The notes below the pieces were generated by a model, which saw nothing but the letters and a program-made list of their open reading frames with translations, was not told the origin of the DNA and did not search any database. Source: Mytilinidion resinicola (lineage: Eukaryota > Ascomycota > Dothideomycetes > Mytilinidiales > Mytilinidiaceae). Taken from it: DNA of 64,000 bases. The translations under genes were made by a program, and so were the position numbers. Shown in pieces: positions 10,403-20,564 of this stretch (within the stretch, counting starts at the first letter, position 1; each line of letters begins with the position of its first letter). The stretch covers positions 1,393,609 through 1,457,608 of the forward strand of contig NW_022985440.1 of assembly GCF_010093595.1 (NCBI RefSeq), in the 5' to 3' direction.

Positions 10403-11810
10403 TCAGTTCCCAAATTCCACAAGTTGTTTCCCCAGCACTTTCACGCTCTCCTCCAACTCCGTCCACCCTTCCACTCCCATCCTCTTCAGCAGCTCTAACG
10501 CCCGCTGATTCGGCACCGTACAACGATCCGGCTCCTGTCCCTCGATATCCTCCGGAAACGAGCGGTCTGGAAACTGCTTCCTCGCAATCGAGAGGACCTG
10601 GTTCCAAGTGAATGGTTCCGCGAACGCGAAGAGGCGCTCGTCGGTAACGTCGTCGTAGATCAAAGCGGCGATGTGGATGAGGGCGTCGTCGACGGGGTCG
10701 ATATACCATTCTGTGTAGGATTAAGAGTCGAATAATTAAGATGAGAAGTTAGGAGGGTACGCACGAGGCTGCATTACTTTCGCGTAAACTTTCAGCGTTT
10801 CAGGGTCGAAGAGCAGGACCCGGACCCATGTTGCTATACTCGGGAAGCCTTGCTTGTCTGGACGGAGCACTTCGCCGATGTTGCAGTTTGGCAGCTGTGT
10901 CACAATGTCAGCGTATCAGTACTATACAGTGCCAGGCCGTGGGTCTGAGCACACGGATCTACCATTGCCCGAGTGCGACTTTGCAAGCTAGATACGGCTG
11001 TCAGGAGCAGCCCCGTTATCAGGCAGTCGGTCCGTCAAGAAGCAGATCAGACTCTGCTGCCTGAAACTTGACATTACGCTTAGAGATTCCAAACCGTATT
11101 GGGTAACCCCAAGCAGTGGTAAACGCGTGTGAACAATTATGTGGCCTATCGCTGTAGCCTCATCACACTCTCGATGAAACGAAAACATGTTTGAAGGAAC
11201 TTACAACAGAGTTGAACGCATAATGCGGTTTATTCTCCCGCAACCACGCCCAAACATCCTTTTCTGCTTGTGCTTTACTCCCGCCATAGATATACAACCC
11301 ATGCATCTCTGGCGGCTCATCCGACGGGAACTGCCACGCCTTTGCGATCGCCTCCTCGTTGAAGGATGTTGCATCAATCGAAAACTCAACACCCGGCCTC
11401 GCCATCGTAGCCGCAATCGAGGAAGACGTGTAAACCACTCTCTTCACACCAGGCTCCTTAGTAGCAGATTTAAGCGCATTCAACGTCCCAGCTGAGGCAA
11501 CAGGAATGGTTTCCTCGGGGGTCTTGCCAGAGAGGGGGGAGGCGGTGTGGATGAAGCCGTCGACGCCTTTCACCGCTTCGTCGTAGCAGCCCTCCACGGT
11601 AATGTCGGGAACAGCAATTAGAGAGATTTTGGCACCCTTGTGGCGTTGGCTGAAGAACTCAGTCAGCCAGGAGCTTTTTTGGACATCCCGCACTGCGCCG
11701 CGTACGTGGTAGCCGTGGGCGAGGAGTTGGTCGGCGATGTGACTGCCTATCATGCCGTTGACGCCTGTTACGAGGATGAGGGAGCCTGGCGGGAGGGCGA
11801 GGGAAGGCAT
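10403..11810 (-). CDS. Extended SDR: NAD(P)-dependent aldehyde/keto reductase
   Basis: Three exons on the minus strand (11810-11205, 10894-10765, 10710-10403) give 347 aa. Residues about 13-20 hold the Rossmann motif Thr-Gly-Val-Asn-Gly-Met-Ile-Gly. The catalytic Tyr-x-x-x-Lys appears as Tyr-Gly-Gly-Ser-Lys near residue 180, with an upstream Thr-Ser-Ser-Ser. The C-terminal part reads Trp-Tyr-Ile-Asp-Pro-Val-Asp-Asp-Ala. This order is that of dihydroflavonol-4-reductase/Gre2-like extended short-chain dehydrogenases, which reduce aldehydes or ketones with NADPH in the cytosol; the actual substrate cannot be read. The intron between exons 1 and 2 is 310 nt, far longer than others here, yet splicing gives a seamless Phe-Asn-Ser-Val-Leu-Pro-Asn join. 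The second intron is 54 nt. Overall length is typical. Confidence 0.85.
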
Positions 11811-12993
11811 GTTGGCGATGTGTGAGGGCGGATTTCGTATAGATGGGTTGTGAAAGAGAGTGAGACGACACAATTGAAGAAAAACCGCGGCGTCCTTCTG
11901 CAAAAGTAGATAAATACACAAGAAGTTGGTATTCAATTGATGGTTATGTGGACTGGGTATGAGACTCGAGCGAGTTGATGTAGTTGGGAAAAATCTGATT
12001 GGAACCTGGGAATCGGCGCGCTATTATATTCCCAAGCGACAAGGGAATACATCATGCAGCATTGCAGGATTCGCACTAGGCTGAAAGGGGCTAGACTTGG
12101 ATAACGTAGTACAAAACGGGCATACATTTGCAAGAATATATGTCCAGGGTCATCGACCGTGTCATGGTTGGAGACGGCCTGATACGGAACCGGCAGTGCG
12201 GATTGAAGCAAGATTAGACTGCCCTTTCTCCAATTGAAAGTGATAGTTCAGAATACGCCTAGATTGACGAAAGCTCGACGGGTCGTTTCAGAGAGAAATC
12301 GGATGATACTTGCTATGCGAGATGGGCGGCGGGAATGCAGATACCTGTGTGGGGCTGCATCTTGTCAGAAGAAATACTCCTAGCCTCATCGTTCAAGATA
12401 GAGACAAAAATGGGGAAGGCAATGGTGCTGACAGGCAATGAGAAGATTTTGTGCAGCTATGAAATGTTGTTCTACTAACACAACGAGTACTGATCTGCTA
12501 CCCTTTTCTTTAATCGTTGATATACTCCCGGATATTGCTAAGGTAAAGCCACTGGGGGCGGAATCTGAGTTGTCGAGGGTACTAGTTCGTTGGGGTGAAA
12601 TCGCTCATAATGAGATGCTAGATCTGTGTGGCTCGAGAAAAGCTGATTCGGATACATTTCGAGTCTCTGTAACTGAGTTCTGGAAGGTCTCCGGTTGAAT
12701 GATACGAAAAGTCGCGACGTGTTAAACGCCATCCCGGTGCATCAAAACATGCCAAGCAGTAATATCCTGCTGTGGTTTGATTGTTGTCCTTTCGATCAAC
12801 GCATGGGATTGTCACTGCACTCATGAAACAAAGGTATTGAGGAGAGTCCGTGAAATCAAGATCATAATCAGAGATGCTGTCTTGATCGATTAGGGGACGG
12901 CAGGAACTCCTAATGATGATAGGGTTGTGAGCACCTTTGAGCGTTGTACGATAGGAATGCGGCCACTGAGGTATTCTTCATTCCAAAAATACT
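11811..12993. other. Gene-poor interval with possible F-box 3' relics
   Basis: No intact gene. On the minus strand 12618-12824 an open stretch with Tyr-Tyr-Cys-Leu-Ala-Cys resembles the C-terminal zinc-binding part of the fungal F-box family found decayed just upstream (12994-13450) and may be its remnant. The rest (11811-12600) shows nothing recognisable. Confidence 0.35.
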
Positions 12994-13450
12994 TCAGGGG
13001 AGTGATAAAAGGCGGGGTAGCGTTGAAGTTTCTTCATCGGTGAGAATGTCTTGGGACCTAAGGCCGTACTCTACCATAGGAAGGTATTCGACTTCTGTTT
13101 CGAGGCAGTGGAACCACAGCTGCTCACAAGTAAGTAGGTACAGCATGATTTCAAATCTTCTACCACAAGAACCGCAATTGTTCGAGTACAATTGAAGCAT
13201 AATCTCTCGTACGGTCACATGCTTTGCCACGCCAGTACTCAGATACGCTCGAAGAGTCTGAAGGGCATAATTGAAGACTGTTTTGTACTGCGGCATCTCA
13301 TCAATGGCTCTTTGGGTCTGTTGGTGAACTCTTCGAAAATTGGTCAACGTCTGAAGATTGAGATGTCCAAGAATTTCCTAGCAGAGCTCGATTGGTATCT
13401 GAGCAGCTATGCGATTTGCGGTAGATTCTTTGTACTGATGTTTCCTATTG
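12994..13450 (-). pseudogene. Decayed F-box protein fragment
   Basis: Read on the minus strand, the frame gives Ile-Pro-Ile-Glu-Leu-Cys, then a TAG stop (13378-13380), then Glu-Ile-Leu-Gly-His-Leu-Asn-Leu. The fragment continues with Thr-Asn-Phe-Arg-Arg-Val, an Arg-Ala-Ile-Asp-Glu-Met-Pro-Gln-Tyr segment and a zinc-like Cys-Gly-Ser-Cys-Gly...Tyr-Leu-Leu-Thr-Cys...Cys-Leu block, and ends Leu-Leu-Ser-Leu-Pro before a TGA at 12994. These are the landmarks of a large fungal F-box family in which Gln normally follows Leu-Cys, so CAG to TAG is the likely lesion. No start codon is found. The C-terminus is missing or scrambled downstream. Confidence 0.65.
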
Positions 13451-13967
13451 TGTAGAGGGCACTACTTTGCAAGATCTTCGATGTTGATCCCAAGATCAAT
13501 AAAGCTCCGAGCGGTAGAGCTATCCCCAGGGCTGCGGGAAGAGCTATACGATCGACTAATGGGAATGCAGTCGTTCTGAAGCACTGGTGGTCACCAATGA
13601 ACTCTAACAATGGAAGCTTGGGAATGGTGGGATATGCTGAATCTTTACGCAACTGTGTGTAGGTCGGCTAGTAGTGTAAGTACGTGAAGAATATAGAAAG
13701 GCCCTATGATTGAAAGACACAATCGAGGATTGGGACAGTTGAAGGTACGTAGAGGAAGAGGTCGGGGGAAATCTGAATGCAGCAGAAGTCGATAGTCTCC
13801 TATTCCCCCCTATTCGGCAACGGAACAACTCGAAAACCGAGCTCTCTCGAATCCAACCCAGTATTAAACCCAGTCCAACGCTCCGTCATGCGTTGCACAT
13901 GCTCCTTTCTTTCTAAAACCTCCTCTATACACTCCTTTTCCTACCCAATCGCTCCCTCCGCCCCAAA
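13451..13967. other. Upstream region of the two-TM membrane protein gene
   Basis: No ORF is supported. The 3' part (about 13790-13960) is rich in C and T on the plus strand, as is common just upstream of fungal housekeeping start codons. Confidence 0.4.
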
Positions 13968-15053
13968 ATGGCTCGACAACGCCAACAACGCGCCCAAAAA
14001 CCCCCTCCGACCAAAGCCTACAAAACGAAACTCGCTCCAATCCCCGAACCTTTCGTCCCCGCGCCGCCAGAGCTAGAAGATTTTCTTGCCACTCTCCCCA
14101 AGAAATCCGTCTACATCACACACATAGACCGGCATCCGGCATACTTCAAACGCAACATATTCACAGTTCCGGTACTACTCAACCTCGTAATCGCGGGATT
14201 GCTGCTCTGGCGCGCATGGGCGATAATACCAGTATATTGGGGCGTCATACTCTCGATGCTTGGCAACCCGAACGAATACACCATCTACGTAGCAGAATCA
14301 ACGAAGTGGAAGCTCGTGACGCAGATTGCTTGGCGAGCTGCGAGTTTCCTTCTAGATTGGGTGCTTGTGGTAGTTGTGGCGCCGTGGCCATACACCTTCT
14401 TTTATGAAGGGGAGGAGACGCCGGTGAGCTGGCGGTGGAAGGTTGGGTTTCGGGATGCGGAGGTATATGTGCGGGTCAGTAGGGGCTGGGGGCGGGCGGA
14501 TCTACTGGGTGCGGCGAAGGATGGAGGGAGTGGGAAGAGAGGAGGTGAGAGTCCGTTCTTCAAGGTGCGGATCCTGCCAGCGATAGAGAGGAACCGGGTA
14601 CAGGGCAAGACGGGGTATTTGCTCATGGACAAGGATTGGGATCTTGAGTTTGCGGCTATGGTGGATGCGACAAAGTTACTCGATCTAGGGGAGTTGAAGG
14701 AAGAGTTTCTGGAGAAGAGCGTGTTTGTGTGGTGTGGAGAAGAGGAGGGAGAGGGTCAATGGGTTGTCTGGAATTGCTACAAGTTAGACGAGGGTTCGGA
14801 GACAGAGGGCAGGAAGCGAATCGTGCAATTCAAGGACACGCTCATGGCGCTTGGGAAGGAGAACCTCTTCTTCCGCTGGATCGAGCTCATCCAGTATGAG
14901 AGCAGCCAGCCTGGTGGTTTCACTCCTGAACGGCAGGTTCGGGCCGCCGAGAAAGCAAAACAGATGTTCGAGGAGCAAGGTGTGGATTGGGACGAGTTTA
15001 TCACAGCCTCCGGTGGACTAGACAACCTGCCCGGAATGGAACTACAAAAGTGA
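13968..15053 (+). CDS. Conserved fungal two-TM membrane protein
   Basis: Intronless, 361 aa. The ATG sits in a good context (CAAAATGGCT). The first 65 residues are basic and Pro-rich. Two hydrophobic helices lie around residues 66-88 and 122-146, the second leading to Trp-Pro-Tyr-Thr-Phe-Phe-Tyr. The remaining ~210 residues are hydrophilic and probably face one side of the membrane. They include Trp-Arg-Trp-Lys-Val-Gly-Phe-Arg-Asp, a Gly-Tyr-Leu-Leu-Met-Asp-Lys-Asp-Trp-Asp-Leu-Glu segment and a charged C-terminal helix. Proteins of this architecture are widespread in Pezizomycotina as uncharacterised membrane proteins; I cannot assign a function. An ER or mitochondrial location is possible but not shown. 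Confidence 0.8.
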   Translation: MARQRQQRAQKPPPTKAYKTKLAPIPEPFVPAPPELEDFLATLPKKSVYITHIDRHPAYFKRNIFTVPVLLNLVIAGLLLWRAWAIIPVYWGVILSMLGNPNEYTIYVAESTKWKLVTQIAWRAASFLLDWVLVVVVAPWPYTFFYEGEETPVSWRWKVGFRDAEVYVRVSRGWGRADLLGAAKDGGSGKRGGESPFFKVRILPAIERNRVQGKTGYLLMDKDWDLEFAAMVDATKLLDLGELKEEFLEKSVFVWCGEEEGEGQWVVWNCYKLDEGSETEGRKRIVQFKDTLMALGKENLFFRWIELIQYESSQPGGFTPERQVRAAEKAKQMFEEQGVDWDEFITASGGLDNLPGMELQK

Positions 15054-15318
15054 TTGAAAAGTATCTATCATTTCGGTTATTCTCGAGTCACCATGCGGTC
15101 GTGATTCAGGTCTTTCAAGATGACTGCGAAACCAGCCTATTTCCAAAGCCCTACACATCATATCCTACACATCAAATCATACAAGTCCTGCCTTCATTTT
15201 CGTCCAGATGTCCGTGTGCAAGTGTAAGTTGCCCATCATATGCTCGTGAAGGAGGAATCCAGTGGTATACCAAAACGCCAGTCCAATGCTTCCAAGACCG
15301 CAACTCACACCTTTCCCC

Positions 15319-16152
15319 TCAAGCCTTCAACTTATCAAACCGCCCCTCGCAATCTTGCCGACACTCCGTTGGATACCTCGGGTCATAATACTCGTACCCG
15401 AAGTTATCATTCTCGCTCGCATTGCCGTCCTCCTCCATCTCCACATCGCCCATCTTCTCACGGCTCTCTCTAGCAACCATGGCGTTCATGTCGTCCCCAT
15501 CGATGTTATAGACTAGCTTCCTCGCTACATCTTCGTTGCGCTCGACCTCGGCCTCGGGGCGCTTCTTGAGTGCGTTCTTGTCATGCGTGTCATTTCTCGC
15601 CTCAGATTGCTTTGCCGGAAGCTGGATCTTCGTGAACCCCGCCATCGGCGCATCCTTATCCGCAATCTTCACATTCTCCATCTTCTCCTTTTCGGCCTCG
15701 GCCTGCTTCGCTGGATCCTGGATCTTGAACCCCGTGAATCCCACTCCCACCGTCGGTGCATCCCTATCCGCAATCTTTACATCCTCCATCTCGCTCTTCT
15801 CAGCCTCAGCCTGCTTCGCCAGATCCTGGATCTTCGTGAAGCCGCTCCCAGTGCTTGTAACGATAATGGGCTTCACCTTTGCCAGAAGTCGAGCCTGTTG
15901 CTTCTTTGCCTTGCGCTCAGCGATTTCTGCTTTCTCAGCCGCTCGGGGGTCTCTATTTTTCTTCAAGTCGGCGCGGCGCACGTTGTGGGAGTGGTCGTAG
16001 GAGCTGAGATGGTTTTCGTAGTCATTCTGGTACGTGTAGCCTTTGTTGCAGAGGTCACAGTGGAAAGTGGGGTTTGTGGGGGGTCGGTAGCCAGGCTAGG
16101 TGAAGTTAGTATGAGATATCTCGAATGAGCAAGGCGACGTTACTGCAGGCAT
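15319..16152 (-). CDS. ZNF804/GPATCH8-type C2H2 zinc finger protein
   Basis: Two exons on the minus strand: a 9-nt first coding exon (16152-16144, Met-Pro-Ala) and 16095-15319, separated by a 48-nt intron with an ACTAAC branch site, give 261 aa. Residues about 15-40 form a C2H2 finger: Phe-His-Cys-Asp-Leu-Cys-Asn-Lys-Gly-Tyr-Thr-Tyr, then Asn-His-Leu-Ser-Ser-Tyr-Asp-His-Ser-His. This closely resembles the single finger of animal ZNF804 and GPATCH8. Next come a basic Lys/Ala-rich helix and three tandem repeats of about 34 residues built on Gly-Phe-Thr-Lys-Ile-Gln...Ala-Lys-Gln-Ala-Glu-Ala-Glu-Lys (about 15600-15860). The C-terminus is acidic. The family is nuclear and linked to RNA processing in animals; the fungal role is unknown. 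Confidence 0.8.
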
Positions 16153-16476
16153 GTTGGCGGTTTTGAGAGAGAAGCCGATATGTCGAGTTGATGGGTGTAT
16201 GATCAGGTGAGATGACTAGAAGGCGTGTAGACGGTTGAGCCTTGAGAGAGGAACAGTGATTAGCATCGATCAAGTACCTCGAACCATCAAGAGCACGGCG
16301 ACGGCGAGGCTTTGAATTGGGCGGTTGGTGATAGGTGCTTGGTGTTGAGGATCGACGACAAAATGCAGGGCGGCGGGCCTCGGCCAAACTTCCACCGAGA
16401 CGTCACAGATCTTGAACCTTGGTCTCAACCCCAAGCCGCTATCACCAACTTTCGCGGACCCCCGACAGCACGGAAA
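16153..16476. promoter_or_regulatory. Divergent promoter, zinc finger gene / MCP1
   Basis: A 324-bp interval between two outward-facing start codons, so it must hold both promoters and 5' leaders. No TATA box stands out. Confidence 0.45.
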
Positions 16477-17467
16477 ATGGAGGACCAGGAGAGCCTCTTG
16501 GGCCTGACAGAAGTCGAGCCATCCCCCGTAGAGGAGACGCCTGTAGAATACTCAAAGGATGGATATTTCCCTTCGTCAAGCTCACCCTCGCCGCCACCAG
16601 GATACTCCCGCACCTCAACCCTGGGATTAGGGAATCATGGGCCTGCATATTACCGTAAGAACTTCCTCTATATACTTCTGAAATCCCTTCTTCGTTTTCT
16701 ACAGTCTTGTTACCCACTAACACGTCTCAGTAACCCGCATCCAACGCTACTCCTCCTACACCTTCACAGCCTTCGCCTCCCTCCACATCGTCAACACCTC
16801 CTTAATCCCCCTTGTGACACGCTCGGTACCCACCAGCGAACCCTACCTCCTCCTCACCCGGCCAGCCTATCAATCCGCCCTCATGGAACCCTTCCTCGTC
16901 GTCCTCCCCCTCTTCACCCACGTTGCTTCAGGAATCGCGCTGCGCCTCTACCGAAGACGAATCGCGCTTCGACGATACGGCGCCGAGTCCCAATCCGACC
17001 GGAAGCACATCCCATGGCCTCCCATCAGCGGAACCTCGAAGCTCGGATACGCCCTCGTGCCGCTACTTGGCTTCCACATGCTCGCGGCGCGCGGCCTACC
17101 GATGTACCTGCACGGGGACAGCGCGCTGGTGAACCTGTCGTACATAAGCCATGGCTTCGCGCTACATCCTGTGGTCTCGAGCGCTGGGTTCACGGCGCTG
17201 CTTGCGGTCGGCACGTGGCACGTGGTGTGGGGTTGGGCGCGGTGGTTGGGGCTCGCGCCACGGCATGGACAGAGCAGTGGGGCGGAGCAGGAGCTGGTGA
17301 AGAAGAGGCGATGGTATCAGGTCAATGGGCTTGCGGCTGCGGTGGCGGGATTGTGGATGGCGGGGGGATTGGGGGTTGTGGGGAGGGCGGGGAAGGTCGC
17401 GGGCTGGGTAGGTAGGGAGTATGACGAATTATATAGAGCGTTGCCGATTCTGGGGAGGTGGGCGTAG
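16477..17467 (+). CDS. MCP1: Mcp1-like mitochondrial outer-membrane adaptor
   Basis: Exons 16477-16654 and 16731-17467 (76-nt intron, branch CACTAAC) give 304 aa. A Ser/Pro-rich N-terminus of about 60 residues is followed by the MCP1_TM (formerly DUF1691) region: Thr-Arg-Ile-Gln-Arg-Tyr-Ser-Ser-Tyr-Thr-Phe, a His-Ile-Val-Asn-Thr helix, and further helices holding Phe-Thr-His-Val-Ala-Ser-Gly and Tyr-Ile-Ser-His-Gly-Phe-Ala-Leu-His-Pro. Several histidines lie within helices. In S. cerevisiae Mcp1 is a multi-pass outer-membrane protein that recruits Vps13 to mitochondria and suppresses ERMES (Mdm10) loss, so a role in lipid transfer contacts is inferred by family. Residues before about 60 are poorly conserved, and the ATG at 16477 is the one that gives a short leader of family type. 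Confidence 0.85.
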
Positions 17468-18618
17468 GAGGGCGTAGGAGGGCGAGGAACGGGACGGTCG
17501 TGGAGAGAAGAGGTGCTGGATGTAGCCAGCAAGTACCTTTGTAATTCTACTTTTCCGACTTGGCTTATTTGATACCAATTGGGCTTTGCTACTACTGGAA
17601 GCTAGAATAGAAAGGTTTGCCATTTATACTTCTCCTTGTTTGCAACGGATAGTAGGGTAAGAGCTTTGTTTATTGTACGGAGCGTATGATGTTGCAATGC
17701 GACTGGCGTCTCTTACTATTTTATATTCTATCATGTCCAACCTTCTCTGATTATCTAATGCTAAAAAGAATACAAAAATAGTAGCAAGCACGTACACGCA
17801 ATAGTAAGTAAGACCTTCTGTTCTATTTGCATCCAGACCGGAAATTAAAAGAGTAATAAATAAAAAGAATATCTGAGGAGCAAAACACCACCCTCTTTCG
17901 AGGGTGTAGCCACCTCGGAGAGGTTTCTCTTCCGCCCGCCCGCAGTATTTCAGTCCGTCATCTTAACCGGCCACTCTCAGCCTCACGCACCAACTGCATA
18001 CGTCCTCTTTACCAGGCTTCCAAGCCTCTCTACGAACCAGGCCGCCCGAAGTCAACTCGACTTTTTAACACCCGAAAGGTCGAATCGAGAATCGAACTCA
18101 AGACCCAGGGGTGAGGTTGTCGACGGTAGTGAAACGCTACCTCGGGAGGTATAATGCCTGCGATCCGGCCGCGGGCTTACACACGATGTGGCCGACCAAC
18201 TGAGCTGCTGGGCAATTAGTAGATGGAGGGGTCTGCAATTTACGCGGAATATATAGATCGGTTGAGGAGTCACGCTCACAGGTAAATAAACATGACGTAG
18301 GGAACTCACCTCACCCAGCGGCCACCTCTTGCCTGGTCAATCTCATTATTATTTTCATTTCACCACTGGATTCGGGGTTCCTACAGTCATTACCGTCATC
18401 TCTTTTCACAATTTGAGGGTTTCTTCAGGGGAAAGTCATTCTCATTTGAGGATAGCTAGGGCCAGCAATCACGCCAGAATCTCTAGCAGTGATCGGATGC
18501 GTCTCCGCCGGCATCACAGCTCAGCGCACCATCATAGGACGCCTATTCAAGGGCGAGGCAAGCGAAATATCTCGTCGCGGTGCACTTCACTTTTACTAGG
18601 AGGGGAATAGGATCTCAC
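17468..18618. other. Intergenic with a tRNA-like relic
   Basis: 1.15 kb with no supported protein gene. 17560-17880 is AT-rich. A tRNA-like sequence lies on the minus strand at about 18060-18216 and is listed separately. Confidence 0.45.
18060..18216 (-). other. tRNA-like sequence with Pol III A and B boxes (SINE or tRNA relic?)
   Basis: On the minus strand, CAGCTCAGTTGG (18207-18196) matches the tRNA A-box/D-arm in all but one position. AGTTCGATTCT (18098-18088) resembles the B box, and a T-stem can form around it. The two are about 100 nt apart, too far for an intron-free tRNA. The acceptor arms do not pair and no T-run follows. So it is a tRNA pseudogene, a tRNA with an unusual insert, or the head of a SINE-like element; a working tRNA is unlikely. 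Confidence 0.35.
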
Positions 18619-19716
18619 TTACCAAGTGCCATCGCCACCACAGAAGCACTCCACGCCGCAGAAGGCGCACGGCCACGCATTGCGCAGCACGGCAGCTGAG
18701 ATCTTTGTTGGCAGGGCGGGCTCTTTCTGGTCTTTCAACCCAGCGCCCCCATTGTCGGCCGTGGAGCTATCGAGAAGCTCATGGATCGAGGTGATGAGGT
18801 CGATGTGTTGCTGGATGGAAGCTGGGTCGGAATCCCAATCTTTCTCTGGCGGCGTCGATGTGTTGCGAGGAGTCGGGCGGTCGAATACCACAGGAACCCA
18901 CGAACTATCTGGATCCGGAGACGCGAAGTTAGCAGTATAAGGCGAAGGATAGCGGCCAAACAGGCTCGGGTCACGATAGAGAGGAGCCGCCACTGATGGA
19001 CCCAGGTCAGGCCGAACGTCAATCGGCGCTCGAGGATATTTCACCCGGTTGTGAACTACAAAATCTGGCGCCTCGGCATTCAGCTTGGTGCTGATTCCTA
19101 GGTCAGCCTTGTGACCTGGGCCAGTCGCGCTCACGCTCGACGCGGGAGTCATCTTGACACTAGCGCTTCCCTCGCTCGAGGTTGGCGCTTCGCTGGCCAA
19201 CCTGCTCTTCTCCTTCTCTGCAGAGCCAGGGCTTCCTGCGGGATCTTGGAGCTCTTTAGGTTTCTCGAGCCCAGCGACTACAGATGCAAACGACTCTAGA
19301 ATGTCGAGCGCGCTGCATATGACGCTCATCATCATCTCAAGTGGCGGCTTTGGGGACCTACCGCTCAGGTATTGCTCTGTCAAGTCTGCGAAGGATTGGA
19401 CTGCATCAGCCATGTGCTGCCGAGCTTCTTCATGCTCTGGAGTCCTAGGAGCGGCAGTGGCTGCCGCGTAGCGGGATGACAGGCCGTAGCCATGAGCAAT
19501 GAAGATTGAGCTGAGGTGCGGTAGGGAAAGGAGATAGGGATCTCCGGAGTCTCCTTCGTTGGGCAGGTCTTTACGAGAGCAGGACTCGCAAGGAAGCCTA
19601 GAGATCGTGTGATGGGCGATCCGTGGATTGCCCTTCTTGATCTGTTCGCCCGCCGTGGTGTCATCGGGGGTCAGCCGGTGATGACCGCAGCTGAAGAAGG
19701 TTAGTTCTGATGGCAT
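18619..19716 (-). CDS. Hypothetical Cys-containing protein
   Basis: I do not recognise this protein. The ATG at 19716 opens 365 codons. The N-terminus has a possible zinc site (Phe-Ser-Cys-Gly-His-His then, about 30 residues on, Leu-Pro-Cys-Glu-Ser-Cys). A helical middle region, a disordered Ser/Pro/Glu stretch and a C-terminal Cys cluster (Cys-Ala-Phe-Cys-Gly-Val-Glu-Cys-Phe-Cys) follow. The arrangement is compatible with a fungal regulatory protein but no named domain is evident. The terminal codons read Thr-Trp-stop, and the TAA lies inside a perfect donor (TTG|GTAAGT), so the true gene may continue through an intron into a short last exon that I could not place. The long single reading frame supports a real gene. 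Confidence 0.6.
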   Translation of the reverse strand: MPSELTFFSCGHHRLTPDDTTAGEQIKKGNPRIAHHTISRLPCESCSRKDLPNEGDSGDPYLLSLPHLSSIFIAHGYGLSSRYAAATAAPRTPEHEEARQHMADAVQSFADLTEQYLSGRSPKPPLEMMMSVICSALDILESFASVVAGLEKPKELQDPAGSPGSAEKEKSRLASEAPTSSEGSASVKMTPASSVSATGPGHKADLGISTKLNAEAPDFVVHNRVKYPRAPIDVRPDLGPSVAAPLYRDPSLFGRYPSPYTANFASPDPDSSWVPVVFDRPTPRNTSTPPEKDWDSDPASIQQHIDLITSIHELLDSSTADNGGAGLKDQKEPALPTKISAAVLRNAWPCAFCGVECFCGGDGTW

Positions 19717-20564
19717 GGCCTGGAGCAACGGTGAGGACTTGGTACCTGCTATGTTGTTGGTACTGGGGGGTGGGGGCTTTGTGTAAGTGCTGAAGGGGAT
19801 GAAGGTAGAGAAATGTGGTTATGGAAAAGGGAAGTGGAACTGGGGTGGACTTCCACATTCTCGAGATATGAAGAGCATATATATGAGATCATTCACTCTT
19901 CACAACGTGACATATTAGTACATTGTGAATTCTCATATCAAATACGAAGAGTAGTACGAAGACATTGTGGAGGTCCCTGTACTCACGTGTGGGGTTAGAA
20001 CGCGGATTGAATGAACAAACGCATTATAAAGACACCATGCTATGTGTGCACTGGGCACTATTACCTACTGTCGCTCTTGGTCACTATCCGGATTTGCCTG
20101 ATCACGCAGCCGGTGCGAAGTACTGAAGAGGTCTTGAAAGCCAGCTCAAATTTTGCTGTACCACGCTTTGTATGCTATCCTGATTTCTGAGGACCTATCG
20201 AACTACCCAAGTAGTGGTAGGGAGTATACAGACTGGATTTTGACTGAAGGTGTGTAGCGAAGTAAGATAGAGAAGATCCAAAGAGAGTGCAGGATCTAAT
20301 ACCACCATGCTAATAAGACTAACATTGCATGCTATCAGAGCCATCGCCTTCACCGGACCAGGATACTGTTGAACCTGTTTGGTCCACCCATTCGATAAGA
20401 GCGCCAATAGAAAACATTATGGTGGTATCCAATGGGGCTTGTGGGATTAAGTGTGTTGAATTTTGATTAAGCAGAAACGTGTGCAGCGAGATTTTGCCTG
20501 ACATGTCAACATGATCTTCAAGAAAAATTCCCGATTTGATACCAGTTCCAGAGTCAAAAAGAGT
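19717..20564. other. Intergenic, no supported gene
   Basis: Nothing coding is seen. Two loosely similar stretches (about 20235-20265 and 20455-20495, both with ATTTTGA...GTGTG.AGCGA) suggest old degenerate repeats, but the similarity is weak. Confidence 0.4.

Noticed and set aside
16312..17415. 367-codon frame overlapping MCP1
   Set aside because: It reads through the MCP1 intron and then the wrong frame; the spliced MCP1 model has the family domain.
20195..20504. Apparent repeats around 20.24 and 20.46 kb
   Set aside because: Only about 20 loosely matching bases; not convincingly above chance.
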